Assembly: GCA_964556225.1 (NCBI GenBank)
Contig: CAZKVJ010000015.1
Location: 1-64,000 of the forward strand
DNA length: 64,000 bases
Source of the DNA: CAZKVJ01 sp964556225
GTDB lineage: Bacteria > Actinomycetota > Acidimicrobiia > Acidimicrobiales > Ilumatobacteraceae
Direction: 5' to 3'
The position numbers and the translations under genes were made by a program. Of this stretch, positions 1-9,629 are shown one piece after another. The stretch's first letter is position 1. Each line of letters opens with the position of its first letter. The notes under the pieces are model-generated. The model was not told where the DNA came from. It did not search any database and saw only the letters and a list, made by a program, of their open reading frames with translations.

Positions 1-556
1 CGTGGCAGATGAGCCCGTCGCACACCTCACCGGCGACCTCGGTCATCAGCTCGCCCACCGCGGCGAGGAACACCTTCGGCGGCCCGAACCCGGCGAGGTC
101 GCCCCGGTCCGGCGTGAAGAAGGGGGTCATCAGCGTGTGGGTGTAGAACTCGCCGCGGAAGTCGAGCTTGGTGCCGTTCTGCCACGTGTCCCAGATGGCT
201 CGCATGGCCAGGACCAGCTCGCGCATCCGAGCCGCCGGGTGGCTCCAGGGCATCGAGAAGCGCTTGGTGATGTGCGGCTTGATCTGACTCCCGAGCCCCA
301 TGATGAAGCGGCCGCCCGAGAAGTGCTGCAGATCCCAGCCGATCTGGGCGAGCGTCATCGGGTTGCGGGCGAACGCCACCGCGATCGACGTTCCGAGCTC
401 GACGCGCTCGGTGTGCTCGGCGGCCAGCACGAGCGGCAGGAACGGGTCGTGGGCGGTCTCGATCGTCCACAGCCCGTCGTAGCCCGCTTCCTCGCCGGCC
501 ACGGCGTCACGCGCCGCAGTGGTGAGATCCATCCCGATGCCCCCGTCGACCTTCAT
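1..556 (-). CDS. LLM class F420-dependent oxidoreductase (partial)
   Basis: Luciferase-like monooxygenase fold; family members use F420 or FMN for redox chemistry, substrate unknown here. The window edge removes the C-terminus, leaving 185 residues. The N-terminus has the usual beta-strand then Gly-Tyr-Asp-Gly segment (residues 25-28), a VELGTSIAVAF strand near 52-62, and GLGSQIKPHI at 87-96, typical of the F420-dependent LLM subgroup. I chose ATG at 556 because a TACGGT hexamer lies 8 bases upstream, the near-leaderless pattern seen across the window. It is divergent from nothing close; the PAC2 gene follows on the same strand's upstream side at 590. Family confident, substrate not inferable. 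Confidence 0.85.
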   Translation of the reverse strand, partial: MKVDGGIGMDLTTAARDAVAGEEAGYDGLWTIETAHDPFLPLVLAAEHTERVELGTSIAVAFARNPMTLAQIGWDLQHFSGGRFIMGLGSQIKPHITKRFSMPWSHPAARMRELVLAMRAIWDTWQNGTKLDFRGEFYTHTLMTPFFTPDRGDLAGFGPPKVFLAAVGELMTEVAGEVCDGLICH

Positions 557-589
557 GGGCGCTGACCGTACCCGGCGCCGGGGTGGGGA

Positions 590-1492
590 TCAGGAGTCGG
601 GGTGCTGGTCGCGCAGGAAGCGCTCGAGCTCGGCGGCCAGCTCGTCGCCGGACGGCAGGTGCTCGGCATCGATCCGCTGCGGAGGTGCCTCCGGTGCGTG
701 GCGGGACTCCACGTCGGCGTCGAACGCCTCCTCGAGCTGGCGCAGCATCGCCCGGTGCTCTTCGTTGGCGGCGACGAGCTGGTCGAGGCGCTCTCGCTGG
801 AGGATGGCCTCGCGCCGCAGCGCCGAGCCGTCGACCACGACGCCGGCCGCCTCGCGCAGCGCGCCGAGCAAGGTCACCGACGACGCCGGGTACGCCATCG
901 ACGCGACGTAGTGCGGGACCTGGACCCACAACCCGATGGCCGGGATCCCCCGATCGTGCAGCGCGTGCTCGAGCAGCGCCGCCGCGCCGGCCGGCACGTC
1001 GATGGTGGTGGCGAGGTACGGCACCGACGCGACCACGGACGCCGACGGCGACGTGCACGACAGCTGCGGCGGGCGGGTGTGCGGGGCGGCGTACGGGTAG
1101 GCGCCCAGGCCGACCATCTGGCGGACGCCGAGGGACAGGGCCAGCTCGCCGACCTCGTCGGCGAAGCGACGCCACGCCGTGTCCGGCTCGGGGCCGGTGA
1201 GCAGCAGGACGTCGCGCCCGCCGAGGTCGCGCCCGACCTTGAGCTCGGGGACGTTCCACACGAGCCGGGTGTTCACCCCCTCGCGCAGCTCCATGGTGGG
1301 GCGCCGGGCGCGATAGTCGATGAACACGTCGTCGTCGAACGAGGCGAGCAGCTCGGCCCGGCACTCGGACTCGATCACCCCCATCGCCGCCGCCGCGGCA
1401 CCGCTGGCGTCGATCCAGCCCGTGAGCATCACGACCAGCACCGGCGCGTCGAGCTCGGGGATCGCTCGGTGCAGCCGGTGCGCGCCCGTCAT
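590..1492 (-). CDS. PAC2 family protein
   Basis: A 300-residue protein of the PAC2 family, which in actinobacteria are cytosolic proteins related to proteasome assembly chaperones. The N-terminus LDAPVLVVMLTGWIDASG is the standard PAC2 opening, followed by the acidic FDDDVFIDYRARRP segment and a central GLGAYPYAAPHTRP loop. The C-terminal ~70 residues are charged and helical, probably coiled coil. Its ATG overlaps the stop of the upstream phosphotransferase gene by four bases (ATGA at 1489-1492), so the two are probably translationally coupled. Exact function is unknown; the family call is firm. Confidence 0.88.
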   Translation of the reverse strand: MTGAHRLHRAIPELDAPVLVVMLTGWIDASGAAAAAMGVIESECRAELLASFDDDVFIDYRARRPTMELREGVNTRLVWNVPELKVGRDLGGRDVLLLTGPEPDTAWRRFADEVGELALSLGVRQMVGLGAYPYAAPHTRPPQLSCTSPSASVVASVPYLATTIDVPAGAAALLEHALHDRGIPAIGLWVQVPHYVASMAYPASSVTLLGALREAAGVVVDGSALRREAILQRERLDQLVAANEEHRAMLRQLEEAFDADVESRHAPEAPPQRIDAEHLPSGDELAAELERFLRDQHPDS

Positions 1493-2523
1493 CGCAGCCG
1501 TTCCAGGGTTCGCTCGGCGTTGGAGGCGGCAGCGTCGACCTGCTCCTTGAACGGCTCGAGCTCGGCGGGGTCGCGCTGGCCGAGCGCGCCACCCACGTAG
1601 CGGGCGTACACGCCCTCGAGGATGCAGGCCAGCTTCCAGAACGCGAACGCGACGTAGAAGTCGAGCCGAGAGATGTCGCGCCCGCTCACGTCGGCGTAGC
1701 GGCGGGCCAGCTCGGTGCGGTCGAGGAAGCCGGGGGCCGTGGTGGCACTGCCCGTCCAGGCCGTCGGGTCGTCGCCCGGGCCGGTCCAGTACACCATCAG
1801 CAGGCCGAGGTCGGCCATGGGGTCGCCGAGCGTGCAGATCTCCCAGTCGAGCACCGCCACCACCCGGCCGTCGTCGCCCACCATGCAGTTGTCGAGCCGG
1901 TAGTCGCCGTGGACGAGCGTGGCGGGGCCCTGCTCGGGGATGAGGGTGGCGAGCTGGTCGTGGACCCGGTCGATGATCGGCAGCTCGCGGGTCTTCTGGG
2001 CGCTGACCTGCGAGTGCCAGCGCTTCAGCTGGCGAGCGATGTAGCCCTCGTGGCGGCCGAGGTCGGCGAGGCCGACCGCCCCGAGGTCGACGGCGTGGAT
2101 GGCGGCCATGGTGTCGACGATCGACTCGCTGGCCCGCCGCCGGGCATCGACATCGAGGACCGCTTCTGCGGTCGCCCGCTCGCGCACGACGTGGCCGTCG
2201 ACGAAGCCCATCACGTAGAACGGCGCGCCGTTGACGTCGAGGTCGTCGCAGTAGCCGAGGGCCGCAGCGACCGGGACCGGGGTGGGCTGCAGGGCGGAGA
2301 TGATGCGGAACTCGCGGCCCATGTCGTGGGCGCTGGCGAGGACGTGGCCGAGCGGCGGGCGGCGCAGCACGAACCGGGCACCGTCCGCGCCGTCGACGCG
2401 GTACGTGAGGTTGGAGTGGCCGCCGGCGATGACCTCGAACGTGAAGGGGGCGACGGCGGCGTCCACGTGGCCGACGAGCCATTCGCTCACGCGGGAGACG
2501 TCGATGCCGGCGATCTGTTCCAT
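1489..2523 (-). CDS. phosphotransferase family protein (APH/ACAD10-like)
   Basis: A 344-residue kinase-like protein of the aminoglycoside phosphotransferase/choline kinase superfamily. The subgroup resembles the N-terminal domain of ACAD10, often linked with acyl-CoA metabolism. Seen: glycine-rich GGHSNLTYRV near residue 35, the Brenner-type catalytic loop LVHGDYRLDN, and the metal-binding AVLDWEICTLGDP. A TAGCGT hexamer lies 9 bases before the ATG at 2523, supporting this start. It is first in a two-gene unit with the PAC2 gene. Nothing suggests an antibiotic resistance role; the natural substrate cannot be named. Confidence 0.85.
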   Translation of the reverse strand: MEQIAGIDVSRVSEWLVGHVDAAVAPFTFEVIAGGHSNLTYRVDGADGARFVLRRPPLGHVLASAHDMGREFRIISALQPTPVPVAAALGYCDDLDVNGAPFYVMGFVDGHVVRERATAEAVLDVDARRRASESIVDTMAAIHAVDLGAVGLADLGRHEGYIARQLKRWHSQVSAQKTRELPIIDRVHDQLATLIPEQGPATLVHGDYRLDNCMVGDDGRVVAVLDWEICTLGDPMADLGLLMVYWTGPGDDPTAWTGSATTAPGFLDRTELARRYADVSGRDISRLDFYVAFAFWKLACILEGVYARYVGGALGQRDPAELEPFKEQVDAAASNAERTLERLR

Positions 2524-2561
2524 CGGCCCCAGACGCTACCGATCCCCCCATGCTCCACTGC

Positions 2562-2605
2562 GTTTGGTCGATTCGAGCGCGAATCTGCTGGCGAATCGAC
2601 CAAAC
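2562..2605. repeat. 44-bp palindromic repeat, copy 1 (imperfect)
   Basis: Outer arms GTTTGGTCGATTC and GAATCGACCAAAC are perfect inverted repeats of 13 bases around an 18-base centre that is only partly self-complementary. The same length and outer design recur as a perfect 44-bp palindrome at 51036-51079. It lies between the phosphotransferase and ybbN starts, about 45 bases before the ybbN start. Confidence 0.7.
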
Positions 2606-2649
2606 GGTGGACGGGCGGGCGGAGGGGCGCCTCCCGGTATCGTCGCCGC

Positions 2650-3360
2650 ATGGCCATCGACGTCACCGACGCCACGTTCCAGACCGAGGTCCTCGATCGC
2701 TCGGCGACCACACCCGTGGTCGTCGACCTGTGGGCGCCGTGGTGTGGTCCGTGCAAGACGCTCGGGCCGATCCTCGAGCAGGTGACGGCCGAGACCGGCG
2801 GCAAGGTGGTGCTCGCCAAGGTCAACGTCGACGAGAACCCGGAGGTGGCCGGAGCCTTCCGGGTGCAGTCCATCCCGGCTGTGTACGCCGTGAAGGGCGG
2901 CCAGGTGGTCGACGGCTTCGTCGGGGCGTACCCGGAGCACGTGGTGCGCGAGTTCGTGGCGTCGCTGATGCCCACCGAGGAGCAGACCGAGCTGGCGCGG
3001 TTGCTCGAGGCCGGCGACGAAGCGAGCCTGCGTCAGGCGCTCGAGCTCGCCCCCGGCGACGAGGACGTGGTCGTGGCGCTCGCCGAGCTGCTCGTCGGAC
3101 GGGGCGAGTCCGCCGAGGCGCTGGCACTGCTGGCAAGGGTGCCCGAGACCGACCGCGTCCGCCACGTCGCTGCCGCTGCCCGACTCGCCGAGGTGCCGGC
3201 GGTGAGCGACGACTACGCCGAGCAGCTCGACGCGTTGCTGCCCCGCGTGAAGGACGACGACGACGCCCGTCAGCAGTACGTCGACCTGCTCGAGCTGATG
3301 GGCCCCGACGACCCTCGCACCGCCCCGTATCGCAAGCTGCTCACCAGCCGCCTGTTCTGA
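2650..3360 (+). CDS. ybbN: thioredoxin domain co-chaperone, YbbN/CnoX-like
   Basis: A 236-residue cytosolic protein: an N-terminal thioredoxin fold (1-110) followed by a tetratricopeptide-like helical region (115-236), the architecture of YbbN/CnoX. The redox motif WCGPCK has Cys32 and Cys35, and cis-Pro76 lies in SIPAVYA. Unlike E. coli YbbN, which has an SxxC motif, this copy keeps a full CxxC and could be redox-active. The ATG at 2650 is preceded by TATCGT at 2638-2643 with a 6-base gap, indicating a leaderless transcript. A 44-bp palindrome lies just upstream. Confidence 0.9.
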   Translation: MAIDVTDATFQTEVLDRSATTPVVVDLWAPWCGPCKTLGPILEQVTAETGGKVVLAKVNVDENPEVAGAFRVQSIPAVYAVKGGQVVDGFVGAYPEHVVREFVASLMPTEEQTELARLLEAGDEASLRQALELAPGDEDVVVALAELLVGRGESAEALALLARVPETDRVRHVAAAARLAEVPAVSDDYAEQLDALLPRVKDDDDARQQYVDLLELMGPDDPRTAPYRKLLTSRLF

Positions 3361-3396
3361 CGGTGTCCCCGGTCGCTGCCGTTCTCGGTCGCGAGG

Positions 3397-3413
3397 CCCG
3401 CGCTGAGCGCGGG
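3397..3413 (+). terminator. possible hairpin terminator after ybbN
   Basis: A 7-bp GC-only stem (CCCGCGC with GCGCGGG) and a TGA loop, 37 bases after the ybbN stop. There is no T-run, so intrinsic termination is only possible. Confidence 0.3.
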
Positions 3414-3467
3414 GATCCGCGCTCGAAACCCCCGGTCGATGCGCGGCGGCGCGCTACGGTGCGCGAC

Positions 3468-3692
3468 GTGGAGCCGGCTGGCGTCATCCCGACCCGACGG
3501 GCCCGAGCGGCCCGGGCGCTGCGCCCCGTGCGCTCGGTCGGGTCGTACGTCGTGTGGCGGGCTCGGCGCAAGGGTCATCAGGGAGCGCTGCGACGCACCC
3601 CGAGCGCCATCCACGCGTCGTGGGGTGCCCGCAGCCGCGCCACCGCCGCCGTCGAGCTCGACGCCGGTGCGGGCGTGCTCGCCACTCGGTAA
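3468..3692 (+). CDS. small arginine-rich hypothetical protein
   Basis: A 74-codon frame that I do not recognise. It would encode a very basic peptide (about a quarter Arg) with a VRSVGSYVVWRARRKG stretch in the middle. The reason to list it is the start: GTG at 3468 follows TACGGT (3455-3460) by exactly 7 bases, the same leaderless arrangement as neighbouring real genes. It fills the otherwise empty 398-base interval between ybbN and comEA. It may equally be chance, since high GC leaves long open frames. Confidence 0.35.
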   Translation: MEPAGVIPTRRARAARALRPVRSVGSYVVWRARRKGHQGALRRTPSAIHASWGARSRATAAVELDAGAGVLATR

Positions 3693-3758
3693 CCTCACTC
3701 CCGCTTCCCCCTGATCCGTGATGGCACGCGCAGCGCGCCCGGATGTGGGAGGACAGCA

Positions 3759-4478
3759 GTGCCAGGTGCGTCTCCCGAGCCGCCGCTCGACGTCCACGCC
3801 GTGCGGCCGCCGCCGAGGCGACCAGTGGGCGAGCTGGTCGTCGCGTACGTCCGCTGGCTGGGCATCGGCCGGATCCTCGCCACGGCGGCGTCGGTGCTCG
3901 CCGTGGCTTTGGGTGGGTGGTGGCTGCTGCGGGCCCCGTCGCCGCCGGTCGAGGCGTCGCTGCCGATGGCGTCCGAACCCGCCACCGGCGCCGTGGCGAC
4001 CTCCGCCGCGGCCACTCCGGAATCGGCCCGGGGTGCGGCGGAGGTGGTGGTGATCCACGTCGCCGGCGCCGTGCTCGCGCCGGGTGTGGTCACGCTCCCG
4101 GTCGGGTCGCGGGTGCACGAGGCGGTGGCTGCGGCCGGTGGGTTGGCGCCCGACGCGGTCGCCGATGCCGTCAACCTCGCCGCGGTCGTGGCCGACGGCC
4201 AGCAGGTGTACGTGCCTCACGCCGGCGAGGGGGTCAGCGGCCCGGCGAGCACCGCGGCGCCCGCCGGGCCGGGGGCCGGGCCCACAGGTCCCGTCGACCT
4301 CAACCACGCCACCGCCGCCGAGCTGGAGGTGCTGCCCGGGATCGGCCCGGCCACCGCGGCCGCCATCGTCACCCACCGCGACCAGCACGGCCCGTTCGCG
4401 TCCGTCGAGGGCCTGCTCGACGTGCCGGGGATCGGGCCGGCACGCCTCGAGAGCCTGCGAGAGCTGGTGACGGTGTGA
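3759..4478 (+). CDS. comEA: ComEA-like DNA-binding competence protein
   Basis: A 239-residue membrane-anchored protein that binds double-stranded DNA at the cell surface during uptake. Seen: a single membrane helix at about 38-56, a low-complexity Ala/Pro/Thr linker, an SLBB domain (about 95-150, HVAGAVLAPGVV onward) and a C-terminal double helix-hairpin-helix (about 178-238) with LPGIGPATAAAI and VPGIGPARL hairpins. The GTG start follows a GGGAGGA ribosome-binding site by 6 bases. comEC lies downstream but a minus-strand membrane gene sits between them, so the usual comEA-comEC operon is interrupted. Confidence 0.9.
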   Translation: MPGASPEPPLDVHAVRPPPRRPVGELVVAYVRWLGIGRILATAASVLAVALGGWWLLRAPSPPVEASLPMASEPATGAVATSAAATPESARGAAEVVVIHVAGAVLAPGVVTLPVGSRVHEAVAAAGGLAPDAVADAVNLAAVVADGQQVYVPHAGEGVSGPASTAAPAGPGAGPTGPVDLNHATAAELEVLPGIGPATAAAIVTHRDQHGPFASVEGLLDVPGIGPARLESLRELVTV

Positions 4479-4487
4479 CCCTCAGCG

Positions 4488-4976
4488 TCAGGCGACGGTC
4501 GCGCCGACCACCAGCGCGCCCAGCAGCAGCGCGCCCAGCGCTCCGAGCCAGATGCCGGCGGCCAGGCGCAGGTACTCACGCCACCACTCCGCCGCACCCG
4601 CCACCGGACGGCGGGTGGCGCGGTAGGCGGCCACGGCGCCCACACCGATCCACAGCGCGGCGGCCAACCCGACCGCCAGCCACGTGCGCGCCCCACCCTC
4701 GGCGATGGGCAGACCGAGGATCGGCAGCGTCGGGGCCGCCAGCGTGGCGAGCACCAGTCCGGCCACCCCTCGAGCCGTCGACTCCGAGCCTGCGAGCGCG
4801 ACGAGCGCGACGGCACCCAGCACCGCCGGGACCGCCAACCCGAGCAGTGGGCCGCTGCGCCGAACGGCGGTGCGGCTGGCGCGGATGCCACCACCGTCAC
4901 CGGCAGGGGTGGGGCGCGGCGGAGGGACCCCTGGTTCGATCGGGGCGCGAAGCTCGTGCGCCTCGGGGATCGTCAT
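4488..4976 (-). CDS. hypothetical four-helix membrane protein
   Basis: A 162-residue protein of unknown function inserted between comEA and comEC on the opposite strand. After a polar Pro/Gly-rich N-terminus (1-45) it has hydrophobic segments near 47-65, 68-88, 93-113 and 135-158. The ATG at 4976 is preceded by TACGAT with a 6-base gap, a leaderless promoter pattern. Its start codon overlaps the proposed comEC start in the shared sequence CATG. It ends 9 bases from the comEA stop (convergent). Real coding is likely from the promoter and helix pattern. Confidence 0.65.
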   Translation of the reverse strand: MTIPEAHELRAPIEPGVPPPRPTPAGDGGGIRASRTAVRRSGPLLGLAVPAVLGAVALVALAGSESTARGVAGLVLATLAAPTLPILGLPIAEGGARTWLAVGLAAALWIGVGAVAAYRATRRPVAGAAEWWREYLRLAAGIWLGALGALLLGALVVGATVA

Positions 4977-6411
4977 GTGGCAATCGTACGTGGTGAGCCC
5001 CGCGTCACCCCGGCAGCCGGTGCGCGCCACCTCGCTCGCGCTGGTGGCGCTGCTGGTGCTGGCCGGCTGCCGCATGGGACACCGGCCGAGCCCAGCGACG
5101 CTCGGCGCGCTGGCGGCGGTCATCGCCGCACTGATGCTGAGCGCACGCGGCGCGACGCGCCTGCGACGGGCGGCCATCGGGGTGGGCGCCGTCCTCGCGG
5201 CGGTGGTCACGGCCGGGCTGGCCGCCGTGGCCTGGTCGCACGCCACCGACGCCGTCCTCGGGCCGTTCAGCGGGCCGGCTCGGCTGCTGACGGACCCGGA
5301 CCGGCGGGCAGCGATGGTCCGCGTCGTCATCGAGGTCGAGGGGCGCCGCTACGAGGTCTGGGCCGGCGGCTCGCCGGGCCGGCGCCTCGAGGCTCGCTCG
5401 GCTGGTGAGGTGGTGTGGGTCGCAGGAGAGCGCCTCGGGCCCGGGAGGTCGGCCGAGCGGCTGGCCGTCGCCCACGTCGTGGGGCGCCTGCGTGTCGAAC
5501 GAGTCGGTGCGTGGTCGTCCGGCCGTCCGCTGGATCGGGCGGCCAACCGCGCCCGCGCCCTGGTGAGCGACGGCGTGCGGGGCTGGCCACCGGCGGAGGC
5601 GTCGCTGTTCCTCGGGCTGGTGCTGGGGGACGACCGCGACGAGCCCGACTCGATGGTGGCGGCGTTTCGCGCCTCGGGTCTTGCCCACCTGACGGCGGCG
5701 TCCGGCCAGAACATCGCGTTCGTGCTCGCCGGCGCCGGCCCGCTGCTGCGCCGCGTCCGGCCGGGCTGGCGGCTCGGGGCGACGCTGGCCCTGATCGGGT
5801 GGTTCGTCGTGCTCACCCGGGCCGAGCCCTCGGTGCTGCGGGCCGCGGCCATGGCGGCCCTCGGGGTGGTGGCCCTCACCTTCGGCCGGGACGGGTCGCC
5901 GCTGCGTTCGCTCGCGCTCGCCACGATCGTGCTCGTCACCATCGACCCGCTGCTGGCGTGGTCCGTCTCGTTCCTGTTGTCGGTCGGGGCCACGGCCGGG
6001 CTGGTGATCCTCACCCGGCGGATCGAACCGCTCCTGCCGGGACCGGTGTGGCTGCGCGCACCCGTCGCCGTGACGATGGCGGCCCAGATCGGGGTGTCGC
6101 CGGTGGCGCTGGCGGCGTTCGGGACGTTGCCGGTGGTGGCGATCCCGGCCAACCTGCTCGCCGTCCCGGTCGCCGCAGCGGTGATGCTGGTCGGGCTGCC
6201 GCTGGCGATGGTCGCCGGCGCGCTGCCGGCGGCAGTGGCCGGCGTGGTGACGTGGCCGGTGCTCGGCGCGGTCCGGTGGGTGTGGACGGTGGCCGAGCTC
6301 GGCGCCCGGAGTCGCGTGCCGGGCGCCGTCGACGCAGTCGCTTGGGCGCTGCTGTTGGTCGTGATCGCGTGGGTAGGGTCGAGACGTGGCCGTGCACCTG
6401 CTCACCGGTGA
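4975..6411 (+). CDS. comEC: ComEC/Rec2-type DNA uptake channel lacking the nuclease domain
   Basis: A 478-residue polytopic membrane protein for DNA import across the inner membrane. It has N-terminal hydrophobic segments, a soluble OB-like part (about 110-190) and the Competence core, with the signature FRASGLAHLTAASGQN near residue 230-245 and about seven later helices. The protein stops right after the last helix (VVIAWVGSRRGR), so the C-terminal metallo-beta-lactamase-like domain present in many ComEC proteins is absent. The start is uncertain: ATG 4975 overlaps the divergent gene's ATG, and GTG codons at 4990/4993 are alternatives. holA begins inside its last 26 bases. Confidence 0.87.
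   Translation: MWQSYVVSPASPRQPVRATSLALVALLVLAGCRMGHRPSPATLGALAAVIAALMLSARGATRLRRAAIGVGAVLAAVVTAGLAAVAWSHATDAVLGPFSGPARLLTDPDRRAAMVRVVIEVEGRRYEVWAGGSPGRRLEARSAGEVVWVAGERLGPGRSAERLAVAHVVGRLRVERVGAWSSGRPLDRAANRARALVSDGVRGWPPAEASLFLGLVLGDDRDEPDSMVAAFRASGLAHLTAASGQNIAFVLAGAGPLLRRVRPGWRLGATLALIGWFVVLTRAEPSVLRAAAMAALGVVALTFGRDGSPLRSLALATIVLVTIDPLLAWSVSFLLSVGATAGLVILTRRIEPLLPGPVWLRAPVAVTMAAQIGVSPVALAAFGTLPVVAIPANLLAVPVAAAVMLVGLPLAMVAGALPAAVAGVVTWPVLGAVRWVWTVAELGARSRVPGAVDAVAWALLLVVIAWVGSRRGRAPAHR
6374..6379 (+). promoter_or_regulatory. -10 element for leaderless holA
   Basis: TAGGGT within the end of comEC, exactly 6 bases before the holA GTG. It fixes the holA start and predicts a leaderless mRNA. 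Confidence 0.55.
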
Positions 6412-7378
6412 CGACCCTTCGCTGCTGTCGGCGGGCGTGACGGAGCTCGTCCACCGTCTCGTCGGCGATGGTGATCGGGCGCTCATGGTCGACGACCTCG
6501 ACGCCGAGCTGGAGGGGTTCGAGGTGCGCACCGCCGTCGAGGCGGCCCAGACCCCGCCGTTCCTGACCGAACGTCGAGTCGTGGTGCTGCGCAACGCCGG
6601 CGCCCTCGTGACGGATCAGCTCGGCCCGCTGCTCGGCTACCTGGCCGATCCACTCCCCACGACCGAGCTGGTGCTCGTCGGCGGTGGCGGCCGGTTGGCG
6701 AAGGCGCTCACCGACGCCGTGAAGGCAACCGGCGGGCACGTGCAGTCGCTCGCCGCCCCTACGCGCCGGGGCGACCGCGACCAGTGGATCAAGGAGCAGG
6801 TCGCGGCAGCGGGGTTGCAGATGGAGGACCGGGCGCTGCGGCGGGTGGGCGCCTGGTTCGGTGAGGACGCCGGTCGTCTGGGGGGTCTGCTCGAGACGTT
6901 GACGGCGGCGTTCGGCGTCGGTCGGGTGCTGAAGCTCACCGACGTCGAGCCGTTCCTCGGCGCGGCCGGGTCGGTGCCGCCGTGGGACCTGACCGATGCC
7001 ATCGATCGGGGCGACACCGCAGCTGCGCTCGCGCTGCTGGCGCGAATGATGCAGGCCGGCGAGCGCCATCCGCTGCAGGTGATGGCGATCCTGCACGGTC
7101 ACTACTCACGGGTGCTGCGCCTCGACGGGGCGAACATCACCGATCCGGCTGGCGCGGCGGCGGTGCTCGGGGTGAAGAGCGACTTCCAGGCCCGCAAGGC
7201 GCTCGACCTGCTGGCGCGCATCGGCTCGGGCGGCGTGGCTCGGGCGTTCAGCCTGCTGGCCCAGGCCGACTTGGACCTCCGGGGCGCGAAGGAGTGGCCG
7301 GACTCGCTGGTGACGGAGGTGCTGGTGGCCCGGCTGTCCCGCCTGGCCCCCGCCGGCACGGGTGGCCGGCGACGCTGA
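6386..7378 (+). CDS. holA: DNA polymerase III subunit delta
   Basis: A 330-residue clamp-loader subunit that opens the sliding clamp during replication. The N-terminal part MAVHLLTGDDPSLLSAGV and TPPFLTERRVVVLRNAG match the HolA AAA+-like domain, which lacks a Walker A motif as the family does. The C-terminal collar region includes PPWDLTDAIDRGD and HPLQVMAILHGHYSRVLRL. The GTG start lies inside the comEC 3' end and is supported by TAGGGT six bases upstream. Adjacent comEC-holA-rpsT order is common in bacteria, with rpsT on the other strand. Confidence 0.92.
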   Translation: MAVHLLTGDDPSLLSAGVTELVHRLVGDGDRALMVDDLDAELEGFEVRTAVEAAQTPPFLTERRVVVLRNAGALVTDQLGPLLGYLADPLPTTELVLVGGGGRLAKALTDAVKATGGHVQSLAAPTRRGDRDQWIKEQVAAAGLQMEDRALRRVGAWFGEDAGRLGGLLETLTAAFGVGRVLKLTDVEPFLGAAGSVPPWDLTDAIDRGDTAAALALLARMMQAGERHPLQVMAILHGHYSRVLRLDGANITDPAGAAAVLGVKSDFQARKALDLLARIGSGGVARAFSLLAQADLDLRGAKEWPDSLVTEVLVARLSRLAPAGTGGRRR

Positions 7379-7384
7379 GCAGCG

Positions 7385-7636
7385 TCAGGCGGCGTTGACC
7401 TTCTTCATCAGGCGGCTCTTGCGGCGGGCGGCCTGGTTCGGGTGGATGATCCCCTTGGCGGCAGCCATGTCGAGGCGCTTCATCGCCATGCGCACGTCCT
7501 CGGCGTTGGCGTCCGTGCCGATCGAGCGGCTCGCGGTCTTGACGCGGGTCTTGAGCTCGCTGCGCACGGCCTTGTTGCGCGCGGCGCGCTTGGCGTTGGT
7601 GATGTTGCGCTTCTTCTGGCTCTTGATGTTGGCCAC
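7385..7636 (-). CDS. rpsT: 30S ribosomal protein S20
   Basis: An 83-residue basic protein that binds the 5' and 3' minor domains of 16S rRNA. MANIKSQKKRNITNAKRAARN is the standard S20 N-terminus, and the GIIHPNQAARRKSRLMKKV ending is characteristic. The GTG start at 7636 is preceded by an AGAGGT ribosome-binding site, and a TAGCCT -10 element lies further up near 7673-7678. It is convergent with holA, whose stop is 6 bases away, and divergent from lepA. Confidence 0.97.
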   Translation of the reverse strand: MANIKSQKKRNITNAKRAARNKAVRSELKTRVKTASRSIGTDANAEDVRMAMKRLDMAAAKGIIHPNQAARRKSRLMKKVNAA

Positions 7637-7778
7637 GTTCCGGAGACCTCTTGCGTTCGACTAGCCGGGAGAGGCTAACAGCGCGGCGGCCCTCCCCCCA
7701 ACCGCTGTCGCAGCGTCCGGGGACCGCCTGGGGTGCCGCCGGTAGCATCGATCGACGACCCCCGCCTCGGAACGGCCC

Positions 7779-9563
<1,785 letters not shown>

Positions 9564-9584
9564 CCCGACCCCCTCGGTCCTGGT

Positions 9585-9610
9585 CCCCCTTCTTCAGAAC
9601 GAGGAGGGGG
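9585..9610 (+). terminator. hairpin after lepA
   Basis: A 10-bp stem (CCCCCTTCTT with GAGGAGGGGG, two G-U pairs) and a CAGAAC loop 22 bases after the lepA stop. There is no T-run, so it may act by another route. Confidence 0.5.
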
Positions 9611-9629
9611 CGTGGTAGCAAGGGGTGCG

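Noticed and set aside
3381..3429. A 49-base segment with GTTCT at the left, a 7-3-7 central hairpin and GAAAC at the right, as in the 49-bp repeat family
   Set aside because: Only about 25 of 49 bases match the repeat and the outer arms do not pair well. It may be a very old copy but can also be chance in GC-rich DNA.
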